Shown one piece after another: positions 8,583 through 18,240 of a stretch of DNA of 40,464 nt. The notes under the pieces are model-generated. The model ran no database searches, was not told where the DNA came from, and worked only from the letters and a program-made list of their open reading frames with translations. How positions within the stretch are numbered: the first letter of the stretch is position 1; each line of letters starts with the position of its first letter. Position numbers and translations under genes: made by a program. The DNA is from Acidithiobacillus sulfuriphilus (lineage in GTDB: Bacteria > Pseudomonadota > Gammaproteobacteria > Acidithiobacillales > Acidithiobacillaceae), in the NCBI RefSeq assembly GCF_003721225.1, contig NZ_RIZI01000182.1, forward strand, positions 1-40,464, given 5' to 3'.

Positions 8583-10484
8583 TCATACTCCTGTTTTCTT
8601 TCCACGTTGTTTCTTCGGCTTGGCCTCGGGCTCGACATACAGATCTTCCAACTCGTGCGCAATGGCCATGGATTTGTCGGCTTTGCACTTTTCACGCACC
8701 CGCTCAGGCCAATAGTTCATGGCCAGGTGGGCCCAGTCGTAGTCGCCTTTTTCTAGCTTGGTCCAGGTGTCCTTGAGCACCTTCTGCCAGGGCTTGTGGC
8801 GGAACAGCGCCCACAGCGGCGCGGCGCTGATCTGCACGCCGTCGTCGTGGTTAGGCTTGTAGCTGGGCGCGAGATTGAGTAGGGTGTCGCGCAGCTCGAT
8901 CAGTTCCAACTCGAAGGCTTGAAGCGCCTCGAACTGCTTCTCGTCGTCCCGGCTGAGGGCAGAGCCTTTGTTACGTAGCGCCGTCACGTCATCACCGACT
9001 TGTTTGAGCTTCGGCTCAATGAAGTCGTTGATGACGGTGTACAGCGTCTGGCTGGTGAGGCTGGGGTAATTGACCCAGAGTGTGTAGCTACCGGATGTGG
9101 TGGACAGCGGCCAGTAAATGGGCGCTTTGCGGCCGCTCTTCTTGGAGTAGCGCTGCAGGTGGAAGGCGAAAAATTCGCGTTGCAGCCAGCGACGAACATC
9201 TTCCGGCACCGCCACCCCGACGCGAGCGAGCACCTCTTCGACTAGACGTGCGAGGTCATGCGAGTGCCCTTGGTCGTCCACCAGAATGCCCGAATGCGCA
9301 TGGAAGGGCTCGGCGCCGTCCGGCAGCATGCCGGGACTCTTGACGGGCAAAGGGTCGAACGGGTCAGGCTCAGGCGGCGCTTGGCGCACACCGGTGGCAA
9401 GGCGCCAGTCGAAACGTCCGAAGGCAACGCCAATAGCCCATGAAAGCAAGCCTAGGTTCGTGTCAACGGGCGATGCCACTTCCTCGTTGTCATCCACCGC
9501 TTCATCTTCAGAAGGATCGCCCCCTTCGACACCAAGGGTCTGGATGATGGCCACGCGGTCATCATCTGAAAATCCATACATCTCGAAGGCAAGATCATCA
9601 ATCTCGCTGTGAATCGACGAAAGCTCCGATTCAACTTCAGATGGATCGAAGTTGCCTAATCGCAACCTCAATGCGGCTGGCAATACGAATGCATGGGAAC
9701 ATTCTTCTATGGTATCCAGGCGGCGCTTGAGCGACCAAGCTTGCAACCCAAGAGCATTAAGCTTTTCTTTGTAGTCAGCTGTTATGGTGGGAAAAGGAAC
9801 TAGCTGAACTGTTCCAACCAAAAACTCAGGAAATCCGAAACGCCCCAGCAGAATCTTAAATAGGTAATCAAATGCGGTCGAGTTCAGCAGTGCGAGCAGC
9901 CATGGCAAATCCGTGTCTTCACCAAACGCAGCATAGCTCCTTCCACTAAAGACAACGCCCTGCGGCATCGCCTGCGGCGCGAAAGCGCTTGCTCTCAATG
10001 GCCATTTGAGTCCCGCCTTAAAGTACGAAGACTCACGATGAAGAACCCAGTTCGCGTTGTCTCCTAGGTATGGGAATTTTTTGAGCAGCGACGCCTCGAG
10101 TTCGACCGCATCATTTTTCCAGTTTATTAGGAAGGCAATATCTTGATAAAAAGGTGAAAACGAGCCTCCCTTTGCATACGGATACCACTTGTCCTCAGGT
10201 CTTTGAATTTCCCATGAGAGGCGTACGAAACGGGTATCGTCTTTTGTTGAACACCCATGTTGCGCATTACGGCCTCCACCCCCAAAGCGTTCGCAATCAG
10301 CAAATAGAGATCGGACAGCCTGACTGATCCAATAGGCAAATGGCGAGCCGGGGACTTGCCCAAAAACCTCCGGGTCAACTCGATAAAGGCGCTTATCTGT
10401 ACCTCCTGCCCTTAATGATGCGCACCCGTCCCTAAGCGCGAGCTCTTTGTCGCTTTCACTCAACAGCCTAAGGAATGTGGTCAT
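8583..10484 (-). CDS. pglX: PglX, C-terminal half (target recognition) as a separate ORF
   Basis: 633 residues beginning [14 protein letters not shown]. It contains no methyltransferase motif; it holds the part of PglX that follows the catalytic domain. Its features include a target-recognition-like segment with [11 protein letters not shown] and [18 protein letters not shown], a long C-terminal region with YYWPL-like [19 protein letters not shown], and the terminal [34 protein letters not shown] block, split by the reader into its recognisable pieces ALFRHKPWQ and [12 protein letters not shown]. The start overlaps the stop of the N-terminal half by ATGA, so translational coupling is likely. 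Together the halves total 1263 residues, close to intact PglX. Either a natural split protein or a one-frameshift gene; both readings remain possible. Confidence 0.85.
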   Translation of the reverse strand: MTTFLRLLSESDKELALRDGCASLRAGGTDKRLYRVDPEVFGQVPGSPFAYWISQAVRSLFADCERFGGGGRNAQHGCSTKDDTRFVRLSWEIQRPEDKWYPYAKGGSFSPFYQDIAFLINWKNDAVELEASLLKKFPYLGDNANWVLHRESSYFKAGLKWPLRASAFAPQAMPQGVVFSGRSYAAFGEDTDLPWLLALLNSTAFDYLFKILLGRFGFPEFLVGTVQLVPFPTITADYKEKLNALGLQAWSLKRRLDTIEECSHAFVLPAALRLRLGNFDPSEVESELSSIHSEIDDLAFEMYGFSDDDRVAIIQTLGVEGGDPSEDEAVDDNEEVASPVDTNLGLLSWAIGVAFGRFDWRLATGVRQAPPEPDPFDPLPVKSPGMLPDGAEPFHAHSGILVDDQGHSHDLARLVEEVLARVGVAVPEDVRRWLQREFFAFHLQRYSKKSGRKAPIYWPLSTTSGSYTLWVNYPSLTSQTLYTVINDFIEPKLKQVGDDVTALRNKGSALSRDDEKQFEALQAFELELIELRDTLLNLAPSYKPNHDDGVQISAAPLWALFRHKPWQKVLKDTWTKLEKGDYDWAHLAMNYWPERVREKCKADKSMAIAHELEDLYVEPEAKPKKQRGKKTGV

Positions 10485-12373
10485 GATTGTTTCTCCAGAA
10501 CATATGCGGCCGCCTCTACCATCGCGTCATCCATAACGCCCAAACCACAATCAGCCACGACCTCCGGGCGAGCGACGCTGAGAACTACTTGTTCACGCCA
10601 TTTCTGAAAACTAGACAGGAAAAAACAGGTGCGCGAGGTGATGGCCCCGAGCCGCCCACCGGCACGAAGCAGTTCCAGCCCACGCTCAACGAAGATTGCC
10701 AGCGAATCGTTCTTGCTACGCGGAAAAGCTTTGGCAAGCCGACTCTTCGTGCCTGAAGTCAACGCGCCAAAAGGAGGATTCATCACGACCACATCGAACA
10801 CCTCACCGCACAGATCGATGAGCCGTAGGCCCAGCAGAGCATCCTGCGCAAATAGGCGCCCCTGGTAGGTGGATTTCACAGCTTGGGCAAATTCAGTGAG
10901 TGCTTTGCGCAACCGTGCCTCCGCTTGCTGCCAGCTCTCCTGCTCCTGCGCGGCAAACAGGCCAGTGCCCTTGCCCACGTAGACCTGGCGGATCAAGTGC
11001 GGCAACTCGCGCTCGACCTGGAGCAGCACACCTAGCTCCGGCAGACCCTTGAGTAGTTGTAGGGTCTTCTCGAACAGCTCGGCATCACGCTGATCCAGGC
11101 TAGCAGCAAACTGCTGGCGCAACTCCCGCTCAGCCGGCGGCGCAGTGGCGGCAACCACATGTCCCCGCCCGATCAGCGGGCGGTCTTTGGTCTTCACGCC
11201 TGAATCGTGCCAGGCGCGCTGTGCCCGCAACCACAGTGCCAGCGAGGCGATCTGCGCAGCGCGCGGGTCGATATCCACGCCATAGATGTTGTGTTCGATG
11301 ATCAGGCACGGCACGTCGCGCAGAAATCCCGCCTCGTCGGCGTAGGCTTGACTCAGCGGCTTGAGTACCGCCTTGGGCTGGGTGGAAACATCCAGCGAGC
11401 CGGGCCCATGCTGCTGCTCCCAGGCCCAGGACTCACGGTAAATCACGGCAAACAGATCGAAGGCATACAGGCCGAAGTGCATGGAGCCGCAGGCGGGGTC
11501 CAGCAACTTCAGCGTGCGCGGATCACGCAGTTTGGTGGCGGCCTGGGGCGTTTCGTCGGGCTTGACCAGCAGATACTGGCAACGCTCGCGCAGATGAGTA
11601 TCGCCCCCGGTAGCGTTGAACCACAGCCGACCCAGGGTGTTGTCCACCAAGAACTCGACCACGTAGCGCGGGGTGAAAAACTGGTTGCGCACGGCCAGTT
11701 CGCGGCTGTTGCGTGGCGCCTGCGAGGCATCGCGCATCGCCTTTCGCTCTTCTTTGGAGTTGAAGTACTGGTAGATCCAGCCAATGGTTTCGTCCTCGCT
11801 CCACAGCGGGGCGATGTCGGCGTCGTTGATCAGGTTGAGCACTTGCAGCAGCGTGGTTTCGCGCGGGAACAAGCGGCCCTGCGGCGAGTAGCGATCGAAC
11901 AACCCAGGCAAGTCCTGGCTCAGTTCGTCGAACACACTGAACAGGTAGGTGCGGTAGGCATCGCCGGTCTCACCCAGGCCGGTGCCGGCCAACCGCGCAT
12001 AGAGCTGAAAGCCATTGGCCTGAAAGCCATTGCCCACCGACTCGACCAGCAGCCCACGCGCCTCGGCCATGCGCAGCGCCGCCAAGCGGTTGAGCACGGT
12101 AAAGGCCTGCTCACGCACGATCCGGTCCAGCCCCTGCTTGGCATCCATGTCGCCACCGGCGCGGTAGTGCGCCAGGGTGTCGCGCAAGATGCGCGCGGAC
12201 TCACGCTGCGCGTCATTGATGTGTCGCAGGCTGGCCAGCTCCGCCACGCTGCCGGCGTTGGGGTCCATGCCGTAGTCATTCTGGAGTTGGCGGGTGAACT
12301 CCTCCTCCAGCACGCGGCGCGCATCGTTGACGAAGCGCTGCAGGCGGTTTCTTGTTGTTTGGTCGAATGCCAT
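10481..12373 (-). CDS. pglX: PglX, N-terminal half: adenine-specific DNA methyltransferase domain
   Basis: 630 residues. An N-terminal helical region is followed by an N6-adenine methyltransferase: QFFTPRYVVEFLVD (about 231-244), AdoMet motif I LLDPACGSMHFGLYAFD (291-307), and catalytic motif NPPFG (532-536). PglX methylates the BREX site in host DNA and so marks self. The ORF starts immediately after the brxC stop (TAA-ATG) and ends AAYVLEKQS at a TGA overlapping the ATG of the C-terminal half. All catalytic motifs are intact, but target recognition lies in the second ORF, so activity would need both products. Confidence 0.9.
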   Translation of the reverse strand: MAFDQTTRNRLQRFVNDARRVLEEEFTRQLQNDYGMDPNAGSVAELASLRHINDAQRESARILRDTLAHYRAGGDMDAKQGLDRIVREQAFTVLNRLAALRMAEARGLLVESVGNGFQANGFQLYARLAGTGLGETGDAYRTYLFSVFDELSQDLPGLFDRYSPQGRLFPRETTLLQVLNLINDADIAPLWSEDETIGWIYQYFNSKEERKAMRDASQAPRNSRELAVRNQFFTPRYVVEFLVDNTLGRLWFNATGGDTHLRERCQYLLVKPDETPQAATKLRDPRTLKLLDPACGSMHFGLYAFDLFAVIYRESWAWEQQHGPGSLDVSTQPKAVLKPLSQAYADEAGFLRDVPCLIIEHNIYGVDIDPRAAQIASLALWLRAQRAWHDSGVKTKDRPLIGRGHVVAATAPPAERELRQQFAASLDQRDAELFEKTLQLLKGLPELGVLLQVERELPHLIRQVYVGKGTGLFAAQEQESWQQAEARLRKALTEFAQAVKSTYQGRLFAQDALLGLRLIDLCGEVFDVVVMNPPFGALTSGTKSRLAKAFPRSKNDSLAIFVERGLELLRAGGRLGAITSRTCFFLSSFQKWREQVVLSVARPEVVADCGLGVMDDAMVEAAAYVLEKQS

Positions 12374-15300
12374 TTACTGATCGCCCCCGTTGCCCACCGA
12401 GAAGGTCACTTCGATCTCTGCATAGAGGGCGAGCTGTGCCTTGATCTCATGGAGTTGCTGAATCAGTGCGTCGATGTCTGCAGCCGATGTCATCTTCACT
12501 GGTACAAAGATCGACTTGGAGAGTTTCGCTGGGCCTTTATCGCCGGTCTTGGCGCGCTCTTCTTCCATGCGCTGGCGAAGCCGTTCCTGACCCTGGCGTT
12601 GAATGGAGCGCTTGAGGTCTTCGAGGGTGCTGTTGATGTCGTAGTCGCGGGCCAGGAGCTTCTTGAGTCCGGCCAAGTCTTGCGTGGCGGCTAGGGCGAA
12701 GCCGTCCAGCCGGTTCACGGCGTTGCCGCGTTCTTCCTGGGTGAGCTCTTCCCACTCGGGGATGCGCTGCAAATCCTCTACGCCATCTTTCAAGCGCAAC
12801 TTTTGCTGCTCAGACAGGGTGATGACGGCGTCGCGCACCCGCCCCTTCAAGTGGGTGAGTTGCGAGTTGAAGTCGGTGGTGTGTTTGTAGAAGTCCTCTT
12901 TGCCCAGGCGCTCTGACAGCGTTCCCAGGTCTTCCGCGAGTTCGCGCCGCAGCTCGCCCGGCACGCCGGTGTCGGGCAAGGCCTCGATGTCGCGGCGGTG
13001 GGCCTGTAGGTCGCGCAAAGTAGCGTCGAGCCCGTTGTCGAGCACGCGCTTCACTTCCAGCGCCCACTTGAGGTTGTCGTAAATGGCAGACGCTTCGGCG
13101 CCCAGGCGCTGGGGTGCGTCGGAGGCATCGGTGAACAGGACATCGGCAATGTCCTGGTTCAAGGTGCGGATGCGGTCGCTGCCCGCCAGCCCAAGGCCAC
13201 TGAGTTTCTCGGCCAAGGAGCCGTAGTCGTGCTGGAAGCGCGGGAAGTGCTTTGCGGCCGCCTTGCTGATCTCCTGCTCCAGCGGAATGACCATGTCGCC
13301 GATCAGCTCAGTGAGCCGTTCTGCGGCCCGACCGAGCGTATCGATGGACGGCCGTTCGTCGCGCAGCGCGACACCAATCTGCTTGAAGGAATTGTTGGTC
13401 TTCAGGGCATCGATTGCCTGCTGCCCAGCAGCCGTGACTTCACGCCCTGAGACCTTGAGCTTGATTTCACCGGCCATGAGCATGGCGGCGACGATGTAGC
13501 GCGTCGTATCGGGCGACCAGCCGAACGGATCGTTGCTGAAGTCGTCGAGCAGGCGCTTGCCATCGACCGTGCCGCGCTTGTCGATGTAGTCGCGGATGCT
13601 GATGATCGCCTTGTGATCGGTTTTGAAGGTGGCGCGACCTGCGACCGTCTGCACCAGGCCGAGCGGGTCAAGACTGCTACCGATGGCCGCTGGGTTAGCG
13701 ACTTTCAGGAATTTCTCGGCGATGTCCGTGCCGGCGCGCACCGGTGCTTCGACATAACGGTTGAACACCTGGTCAGACACATCGGAGAGCAGCCTCTTGG
13801 CCGCTTCCAGCAGGCCGGCATCCAGCGCCGATACCGCCGTCGCCTGGCCCCGGAAAACAAACGAACCGGCCTGTAGGGTTTGTTTGATCTTGCTCTGGAG
13901 TTGGGTCGCGAGCTTGGCGGCGCGGTCAATCTGGCCAGTGCAGTAGTCCTTGACCTCCTGGTCGGGCTCGTTGCGGTGCAGTTCGGCGATGCGCTGGCAG
14001 CGATAGATTTCGTTGGCTAGATCGTCCATATCCGGGTTAGAGCGAGCCAGTAACCCGATGATGTTGTGCCCTGCACGGCTGCGGGATTCGTCCAGCATGC
14101 GATTCTTGGCAGCCTCGTAGTCGCTGGTAGGCACCAGCTCGACGACGGTTTGAATAGTGCTTTGATCACCGGCCAGACTGGTGATGGCGCTACCGGCCTG
14201 GACCTTCAAGCCGGTAGCGACGGCCCTCGTGCCGTGCAGGCTGACGCGGGGCAGCGGATCAAAGGTTTCGCGCAGGGCGTCATTGAAGATGCGCTTTACA
14301 TCCACGGTACGCAGCGCAATGGCGCCGCGCTCTTGCTCGATATCCCGCAGCTTCTCGCTGAGAAAGACGAGGTTGCCGTCCTTCTCACCGAGCGGCACAT
14401 GCACGTCACCCAACATTTCTTCCACGGCCTTGCGCACCGCATTGAGCTGCGAGGACGCAGTGACGGAGGGATGCATCAGGCTGGCGACGTTCTGCACCGA
14501 CACCGGCAAGTTGCCGAGGATCTGCAACACAGCGACGGACTTGGCAATGTCCTGATGGAGTTGCGAGTCCGGGAAGCGGATCTGGACCTTGCCCACCGCC
14601 TGGTGAATGGAGGTAAAGGCGCGGCGAATGTCCTTCTCCAACTCGTCGTACAGCGTAACGGTGGTGGCAAGCCAGCCCACGGGTTGATCGGCCATCGCCT
14701 TGGAGCCACCTTCGCCCTTCAGGACGTCCTGGATCACCTTGATCGCAGAGCGCAGGCCGATGCCACCGGTGGATTTGGCCAGGGCGCCTAGAAGGTGCAG
14801 CAGGATGTCAAAGTGAGCCGGGAGGAACGGGTAGAGGTTGGTGAAGCTTTCCTTGCTAAAGTCCGCGTCGTAATACTTGGCGTCCTGCAGCTTGGTGTTA
14901 TGCCGCAGTGCCTGGCCGTGGGCATCGAACAGCTTGCCCAAATCGGTCTCGCCAGCCGGTGATTTGCCGAGCAGACGGCGGTAGCAGATCTCTTTGATGT
15001 CGCTAGATTCGAGGTCAATCTGAATCGGGAAGCGATCTTTCAGCTTGTAGAGCTTGTCCGAGTTCAGCGCTGCGCGCGGGTCGTCTTCGGTAAGGGTCTG
15101 CTGCGCGGTGGAGATGATCCAGGCCTTGCCATTGCCGAGCCGCTTGAGGTTCTTGGCCAAGCCATCGAGATTGAGGATCAGGTTGTTGCGCGAGGCCACG
15201 TACTGGCCGACTTCGTCGACGATGAAGATGATGTTCTGCTTGCCGCTTTTCTCGCGGATGATGTCGATCATTTCCTGCACGCGCTGGTCTTCGAACTGGA

Positions 15301-16006
15301 AGAAGCCCTCGGTGCTGGATGAGAAGGACTTGGCCTCCGGGAAGAGCGCCGGGTACATCTCGTGAGCGATCTTCGGGATCAACCCGTCAATGGCTAGTGG
15401 GTTGTTCTGCACACGCGCCCAGGTGGCACCCGGCAGTGCTTGCGCGATGCGTTCGTGCAACTCAGGCGTGCGGCCGTCTTTCTCGACCATGCGTTCGAAG
15501 GCGGCAACCTTGAGGTTGCGCGAGTAACCCGCCCACTGGAGCACCTTGAAGTAAAGGACGGTAGAGACGTCTTCCATCGTGGCGCCGGCGAGCATTTCGC
15601 TCGCGAGGTCCAGCATGACCACGGCAGACGGGAACCGCTGTGCCACAGTGCTCAGCAGGGCCTTGGTCTGCGGCTTGTGCAGGCGGTCCTGCAGATACTT
15701 TATGAATGGCGTGCCGTCGATGGTGCGCTGATCATCAAACGCCAGGCCAAGGTACTTGGTGAACGAGCTCTTACCTGAGCCGTAGAAGCCCGAGACCCAT
15801 ACGCCGACCTCATTTCCCCCGCCGGACTCCATCGCCAGCTGCATGCAATCGAGGAGCTTGCGGAACTGCTCCTCAATGCTCTCTGTGACCACATACTCGG
15901 AGATCTCAGCCTTGAGGCGGCCTTCTTGTGCGGCGTCATAGGTGATGACCTTCTCGATGGTCCGGTAGATGTCCTTGCTTGGGTCGAAGAGTGATCGGAT
16001 GGTCAT
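12374..16006 (-). CDS. brxC: BrxC, large P-loop ATPase of BREX
   Basis: 1210 residues with the family N-terminus TIRSLFDPSKDIYRTIEKVI. Walker A is GFYGSGKS at 73-80 and Walker B is IIFIVDEVGQYV near residue 260. The long C-terminal part is helical, with many charged heptad-like stretches. BrxC is a core BREX ATPase (DUF499/PglY-related) required for defence in type 1 systems. It sits 28 bases after brxB, and its stop abuts the start of pglX, in the canonical type 1 order A-B-C-X. Confidence 0.93.
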   Translation of the reverse strand: MTIRSLFDPSKDIYRTIEKVITYDAAQEGRLKAEISEYVVTESIEEQFRKLLDCMQLAMESGGGNEVGVWVSGFYGSGKSSFTKYLGLAFDDQRTIDGTPFIKYLQDRLHKPQTKALLSTVAQRFPSAVVMLDLASEMLAGATMEDVSTVLYFKVLQWAGYSRNLKVAAFERMVEKDGRTPELHERIAQALPGATWARVQNNPLAIDGLIPKIAHEMYPALFPEAKSFSSSTEGFFQFEDQRVQEMIDIIREKSGKQNIIFIVDEVGQYVASRNNLILNLDGLAKNLKRLGNGKAWIISTAQQTLTEDDPRAALNSDKLYKLKDRFPIQIDLESSDIKEICYRRLLGKSPAGETDLGKLFDAHGQALRHNTKLQDAKYYDADFSKESFTNLYPFLPAHFDILLHLLGALAKSTGGIGLRSAIKVIQDVLKGEGGSKAMADQPVGWLATTVTLYDELEKDIRRAFTSIHQAVGKVQIRFPDSQLHQDIAKSVAVLQILGNLPVSVQNVASLMHPSVTASSQLNAVRKAVEEMLGDVHVPLGEKDGNLVFLSEKLRDIEQERGAIALRTVDVKRIFNDALRETFDPLPRVSLHGTRAVATGLKVQAGSAITSLAGDQSTIQTVVELVPTSDYEAAKNRMLDESRSRAGHNIIGLLARSNPDMDDLANEIYRCQRIAELHRNEPDQEVKDYCTGQIDRAAKLATQLQSKIKQTLQAGSFVFRGQATAVSALDAGLLEAAKRLLSDVSDQVFNRYVEAPVRAGTDIAEKFLKVANPAAIGSSLDPLGLVQTVAGRATFKTDHKAIISIRDYIDKRGTVDGKRLLDDFSNDPFGWSPDTTRYIVAAMLMAGEIKLKVSGREVTAAGQQAIDALKTNNSFKQIGVALRDERPSIDTLGRAAERLTELIGDMVIPLEQEISKAAAKHFPRFQHDYGSLAEKLSGLGLAGSDRIRTLNQDIADVLFTDASDAPQRLGAEASAIYDNLKWALEVKRVLDNGLDATLRDLQAHRRDIEALPDTGVPGELRRELAEDLGTLSERLGKEDFYKHTTDFNSQLTHLKGRVRDAVITLSEQQKLRLKDGVEDLQRIPEWEELTQEERGNAVNRLDGFALAATQDLAGLKKLLARDYDINSTLEDLKRSIQRQGQERLRQRMEEERAKTGDKGPAKLSKSIFVPVKMTSAADIDALIQQLHEIKAQLALYAEIEVTFSVGNGGDQ

Positions 16007-16034
16007 AGGTTTGTCTCAGGGTTCTTATGTCTGT

Positions 16035-16610
16035 TCAGCCGCCGACGTGGACGGAGCGGTAGTTGCCGTCTTCCGGGTAGAAGCCGAGAAACTTCAGGCG
16101 CGTTGTGCCGGTTCGCACGCCGGGGTACAGAAAAATCGTCGGCACGTGAAATTTGCCTTGGAGCTGGCTTTCGATTGCGCCAATGCGCAGAAACGGGTGC
16201 AATGCCTCAAGGTCCGTGACCAAGAGCAGCGCGTTCTGCTGGCCCTCCAGAGGCTGCAGGGCCTCTTCAAGGCGCTTCAGCAGGCCGTTGTCCGCCGTCA
16301 GGATGTCCGCCAGTGCCTTATTGGTGCGCGGCCAATCCAGCGGAGCGGACTTGTCTTCCATCACGCAGAGCGACCAGAACGGGTCGTCTTTCAGCAAGGC
16401 CCAGATCTGCTCCGCAATGGAGAACGTGTGCACGTCCCAGCCTTCCTGGTGGAGCTTGGCCATCCAGGCAGGCGTTTGTCGCTTCACCTCGAGGATATGC
16501 TCTGGCGGAAAAACCAGGTAGTAAATCGGCTCGAAGCTCGCATGGCCGAGCTCGCGGCCGTGCCGGATGCGCTCGCGCAGTTCGTCGAAATCAGCTTTGA
16601 GTGAGGACAT
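16035..16610 (-). CDS. brxB: BrxB, DUF1788 BREX protein
   Basis: 191 residues matching BrxB in length and in its hallmark segments: an N-terminal helix then FEPIYYLVFPPEHIL, later TFSIAEQIWALLKDD, and VTDLEALHPFLRIGAIE near the C-terminus. The end, TTRLKFLGFYPEDGNYRSV, is also characteristic. BrxB is a small core protein of unknown biochemical role, required in type 1 BREX. The start overlaps the end of brxA by about 20 bases and brxC follows after 28 bases. Confidence 0.92.
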   Translation of the reverse strand: MSSLKADFDELRERIRHGRELGHASFEPIYYLVFPPEHILEVKRQTPAWMAKLHQEGWDVHTFSIAEQIWALLKDDPFWSLCVMEDKSAPLDWPRTNKALADILTADNGLLKRLEEALQPLEGQQNALLLVTDLEALHPFLRIGAIESQLQGKFHVPTIFLYPGVRTGTTRLKFLGFYPEDGNYRSVHVGG

Positions 16611-17391
16611 CGCAAAGCGCCTCCATGTCTTGTTGTTTCCAGCTGATCCGGATCACATCGCCCGCCGCTTGGACGATAAGCAATCCTTTCAGAGAAAGCC
16701 GCTTGATCTCTTCCAGCACGTCTTCGCGCGCCAGGCCAAACAGCTGCCAGTCTTCGTGTGTGAGCTGGGCGTTGTCACCTATGCCACCAAGGTGAAGCTC
16801 ATAAGCCAGGTAAGCGGCCACCAAGGGTGAAATGCGGAATGGGATGAATTTCCGCACAGATTTGTGACCACGCTCCAGCAAACCGTAGTCGGTGCAACAC
16901 CCCGTCAGATAGCCGGCGACATTCTTTACTGTTTTCTCAGCCCACCGTTTGGAGGTTTTTCCATCATCGATGCTGCGCTCCACAAAAGCGCGTGCGTCGT
17001 CATTGGTGATCTGGCCATATCCACTGGTATACCGTGCCCAGTACACCTGACGAACGAAATCCCCAAGAATAGGGTTGGCTCGACTCGTATATATGAGCAT
17101 GAGTTGAGCCAAGTCAGCAGTAGGGATTGTTGCAAACAGGCGCTTGAGGTGTGCAGCCGGACCCCCGCCTGCCACCAAGTAGCGCGGAGCAAAACATTCG
17201 ACGACAATGTTGCGCAGTCGGCGTGCGGCGACGGAGGGGAGTCGACCGGATTCCAGCGCAACTTGGTACAATTGATTCACCGACATGCCAGGCGACCACA
17301 GGTCGAGCAGCGTCTTGGTCTCATTGACCAGCCCAAGCCCTGCTCCCAGTTGGGTCGTGTAGTGCTTATCGTCGGCCACGGTGCTTTTCAT
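16591..17391 (-). CDS. brxA: BrxA, DUF1819 BREX protein
   Basis: 266 residues, somewhat longer than the roughly 200 of the best-known BrxA. It shows the early segment LVNETKTLLDLWSPGMSV, then ARRLRNIVVECFAPRYLV, a central YARYTSG-like WARYTSGYGQITN stretch, and a C-terminal winged-helix-like part containing LTHEDWQLFGLAREDVLEE. BrxA is a small DNA-binding core component encoded at the start of type 1 BREX operons. It begins 6 bases after the brxE-like stop and overlaps brxB, consistent with one operon. Confidence 0.88.
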   Translation of the reverse strand: MKSTVADDKHYTTQLGAGLGLVNETKTLLDLWSPGMSVNQLYQVALESGRLPSVAARRLRNIVVECFAPRYLVAGGGPAAHLKRLFATIPTADLAQLMLIYTSRANPILGDFVRQVYWARYTSGYGQITNDDARAFVERSIDDGKTSKRWAEKTVKNVAGYLTGCCTDYGLLERGHKSVRKFIPFRISPLVAAYLAYELHLGGIGDNAQLTHEDWQLFGLAREDVLEEIKRLSLKGLLIVQAAGDVIRISWKQQDMEALCDVLTQS

Positions 17392-17397
17392 GAATTC

Positions 17398-17910
17398 TCA
17401 AGACACCAGGTATGGATAAGTTTTGGCATTGTGTGAGAAAGCGGATAAGTAAGTGCCCGCGATAGCCTTCACGATATCAGGGGAACCCAGATCCTTGATG
17501 TTTCCGATAGCCGTTGGCCCTACACTAGACGCGGTGCTGGTGGAGGTCAAACGCTTCAATGCGTACAGAGCGGCCTCTTTGTCTCGTGGGACCTGGCTGG
17601 CGATTTCTTCACCAAGCTTGGTTTGCACGATCGCGTGCAAATCTTGCTCGACCTCTTCCGGCAAACGGAAGAGGTGGTAGCTGCCCACGCTTAAATGCTC
17701 GTCGTGCAGCAGTCTGGCTGCTTCAAGCATACCATGATATTGGGCGAGCCGGGATGTTTTCGAGAAAACAGGCTCCAGGAAGAGCCTGCTTGATGCCTCA
17801 TAAAACGCTGTTGGCCACCAGGAGAACTGAGCACGCTCGCCAAGAAAGCCGACGAGCAGCCTCAGTTGCAGCAATGTCGGCAGGTAGGATTCTTTCATCT
17901 CACATCTCAT
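17398..17910 (-). CDS. brxE: BrxE-like small protein, first gene of the BREX operon
   Basis: 170 residues (or 166 from M5 at 17898, which has GGGGATGAG upstream). The protein reads LLQLRLLVGFLGER, then FSWWPTAFYEASSRLFLEP, LEAARLLHDEHL and YHLFRLPEEVEQDLH. These segments resemble BrxE, a small protein of unknown role that leads type 6 BREX operons ahead of brxA. The 6-base spacing to brxA supports co-transcription. No BrxR-type WYL regulator is present. Assignment is by memory of the family pattern without an alignment, so it is less secure than its neighbours. Confidence 0.62.
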   Translation of the reverse strand: MRCEMKESYLPTLLQLRLLVGFLGERAQFSWWPTAFYEASSRLFLEPVFSKTSRLAQYHGMLEAARLLHDEHLSVGSYHLFRLPEEVEQDLHAIVQTKLGEEIASQVPRDKEAALYALKRLTSTSTASSVGPTAIGNIKDLGSPDIVKAIAGTYLSAFSHNAKTYPYLVS

Positions 17911-18030
17911 CCCCGGCGTCTCTCGTAGTTCATTTTACTGTTGTGAATGGCGCTGATTTGATTTGCGACGGCTCACATAATGATGAACCTGTAGGGCGGC
18001 TTGTGTCCAGGTAAAGGCTAGCTGTCGGAC
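17911..18030 (-). promoter_or_regulatory. Presumed promoter region of the BREX operon
   Basis: This is the only gap upstream of the whole minus-strand operon. On the minus strand it contains TAAAAT (17930-17935) as a possible -10 box about 20 bases before the first gene, but no good TTGACA-like -35 at the right distance. The interval ends at an IS3 remnant, so native upstream regulatory DNA may have been lost or replaced. Placement follows from operon layout, not from a strong motif. Confidence 0.3.
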
Positions 18031-18240
18031 GACAGGCGCGGACCGTGGAGGACACGGGAAGCGGTGGAACTGGCGACCCTCGAATGGGTGGCGTGGTTCA
18101 ACCATGTCAGGCTGCTCGAACCCATCGGCTATATCCCTCCGGCAGAAGCTGAGGCAAACTACTATCGGCAACTCGCCGAACAGACCGAATTAACGGCCTG
18201 CACTTAAACCAAATGGCCTCCACGAAACCCGGGCGGTTCA
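18031..18240 (+). mobile_element. 3' end of an IS3-family insertion sequence
   Basis: The plus strand encodes the last residues of an IS3-family OrfB transposase: GPWRTREAVELATLEWVAW, then FNHVRLLEPIGYIPPAEAE and a stop at 18205-18207. Beyond the stop comes GGCCTCCACGAAACCCGGGC and the terminal GGCGGTTCA-type end at 18240, the complement of the TGAACCGCCC start of this IS group. The catalytic DDE core and the left end are missing, so this is a truncated, immobile remnant. Its left edge is placed where transposase similarity begins. Confidence 0.85.

Noticed and set aside
11207..12694. Plus-strand open frame of 495 codons opposite pglX and the end of brxC
   Set aside because: It is antisense to genes with clear motifs, has no ribosome site, and its length follows from the high G+C codon pattern of pglX.
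14066..14791. Plus-strand open frame of 241 codons opposite brxC
   Set aside because: Antisense shadow of a well-supported gene with no start signal or recognisable domain.
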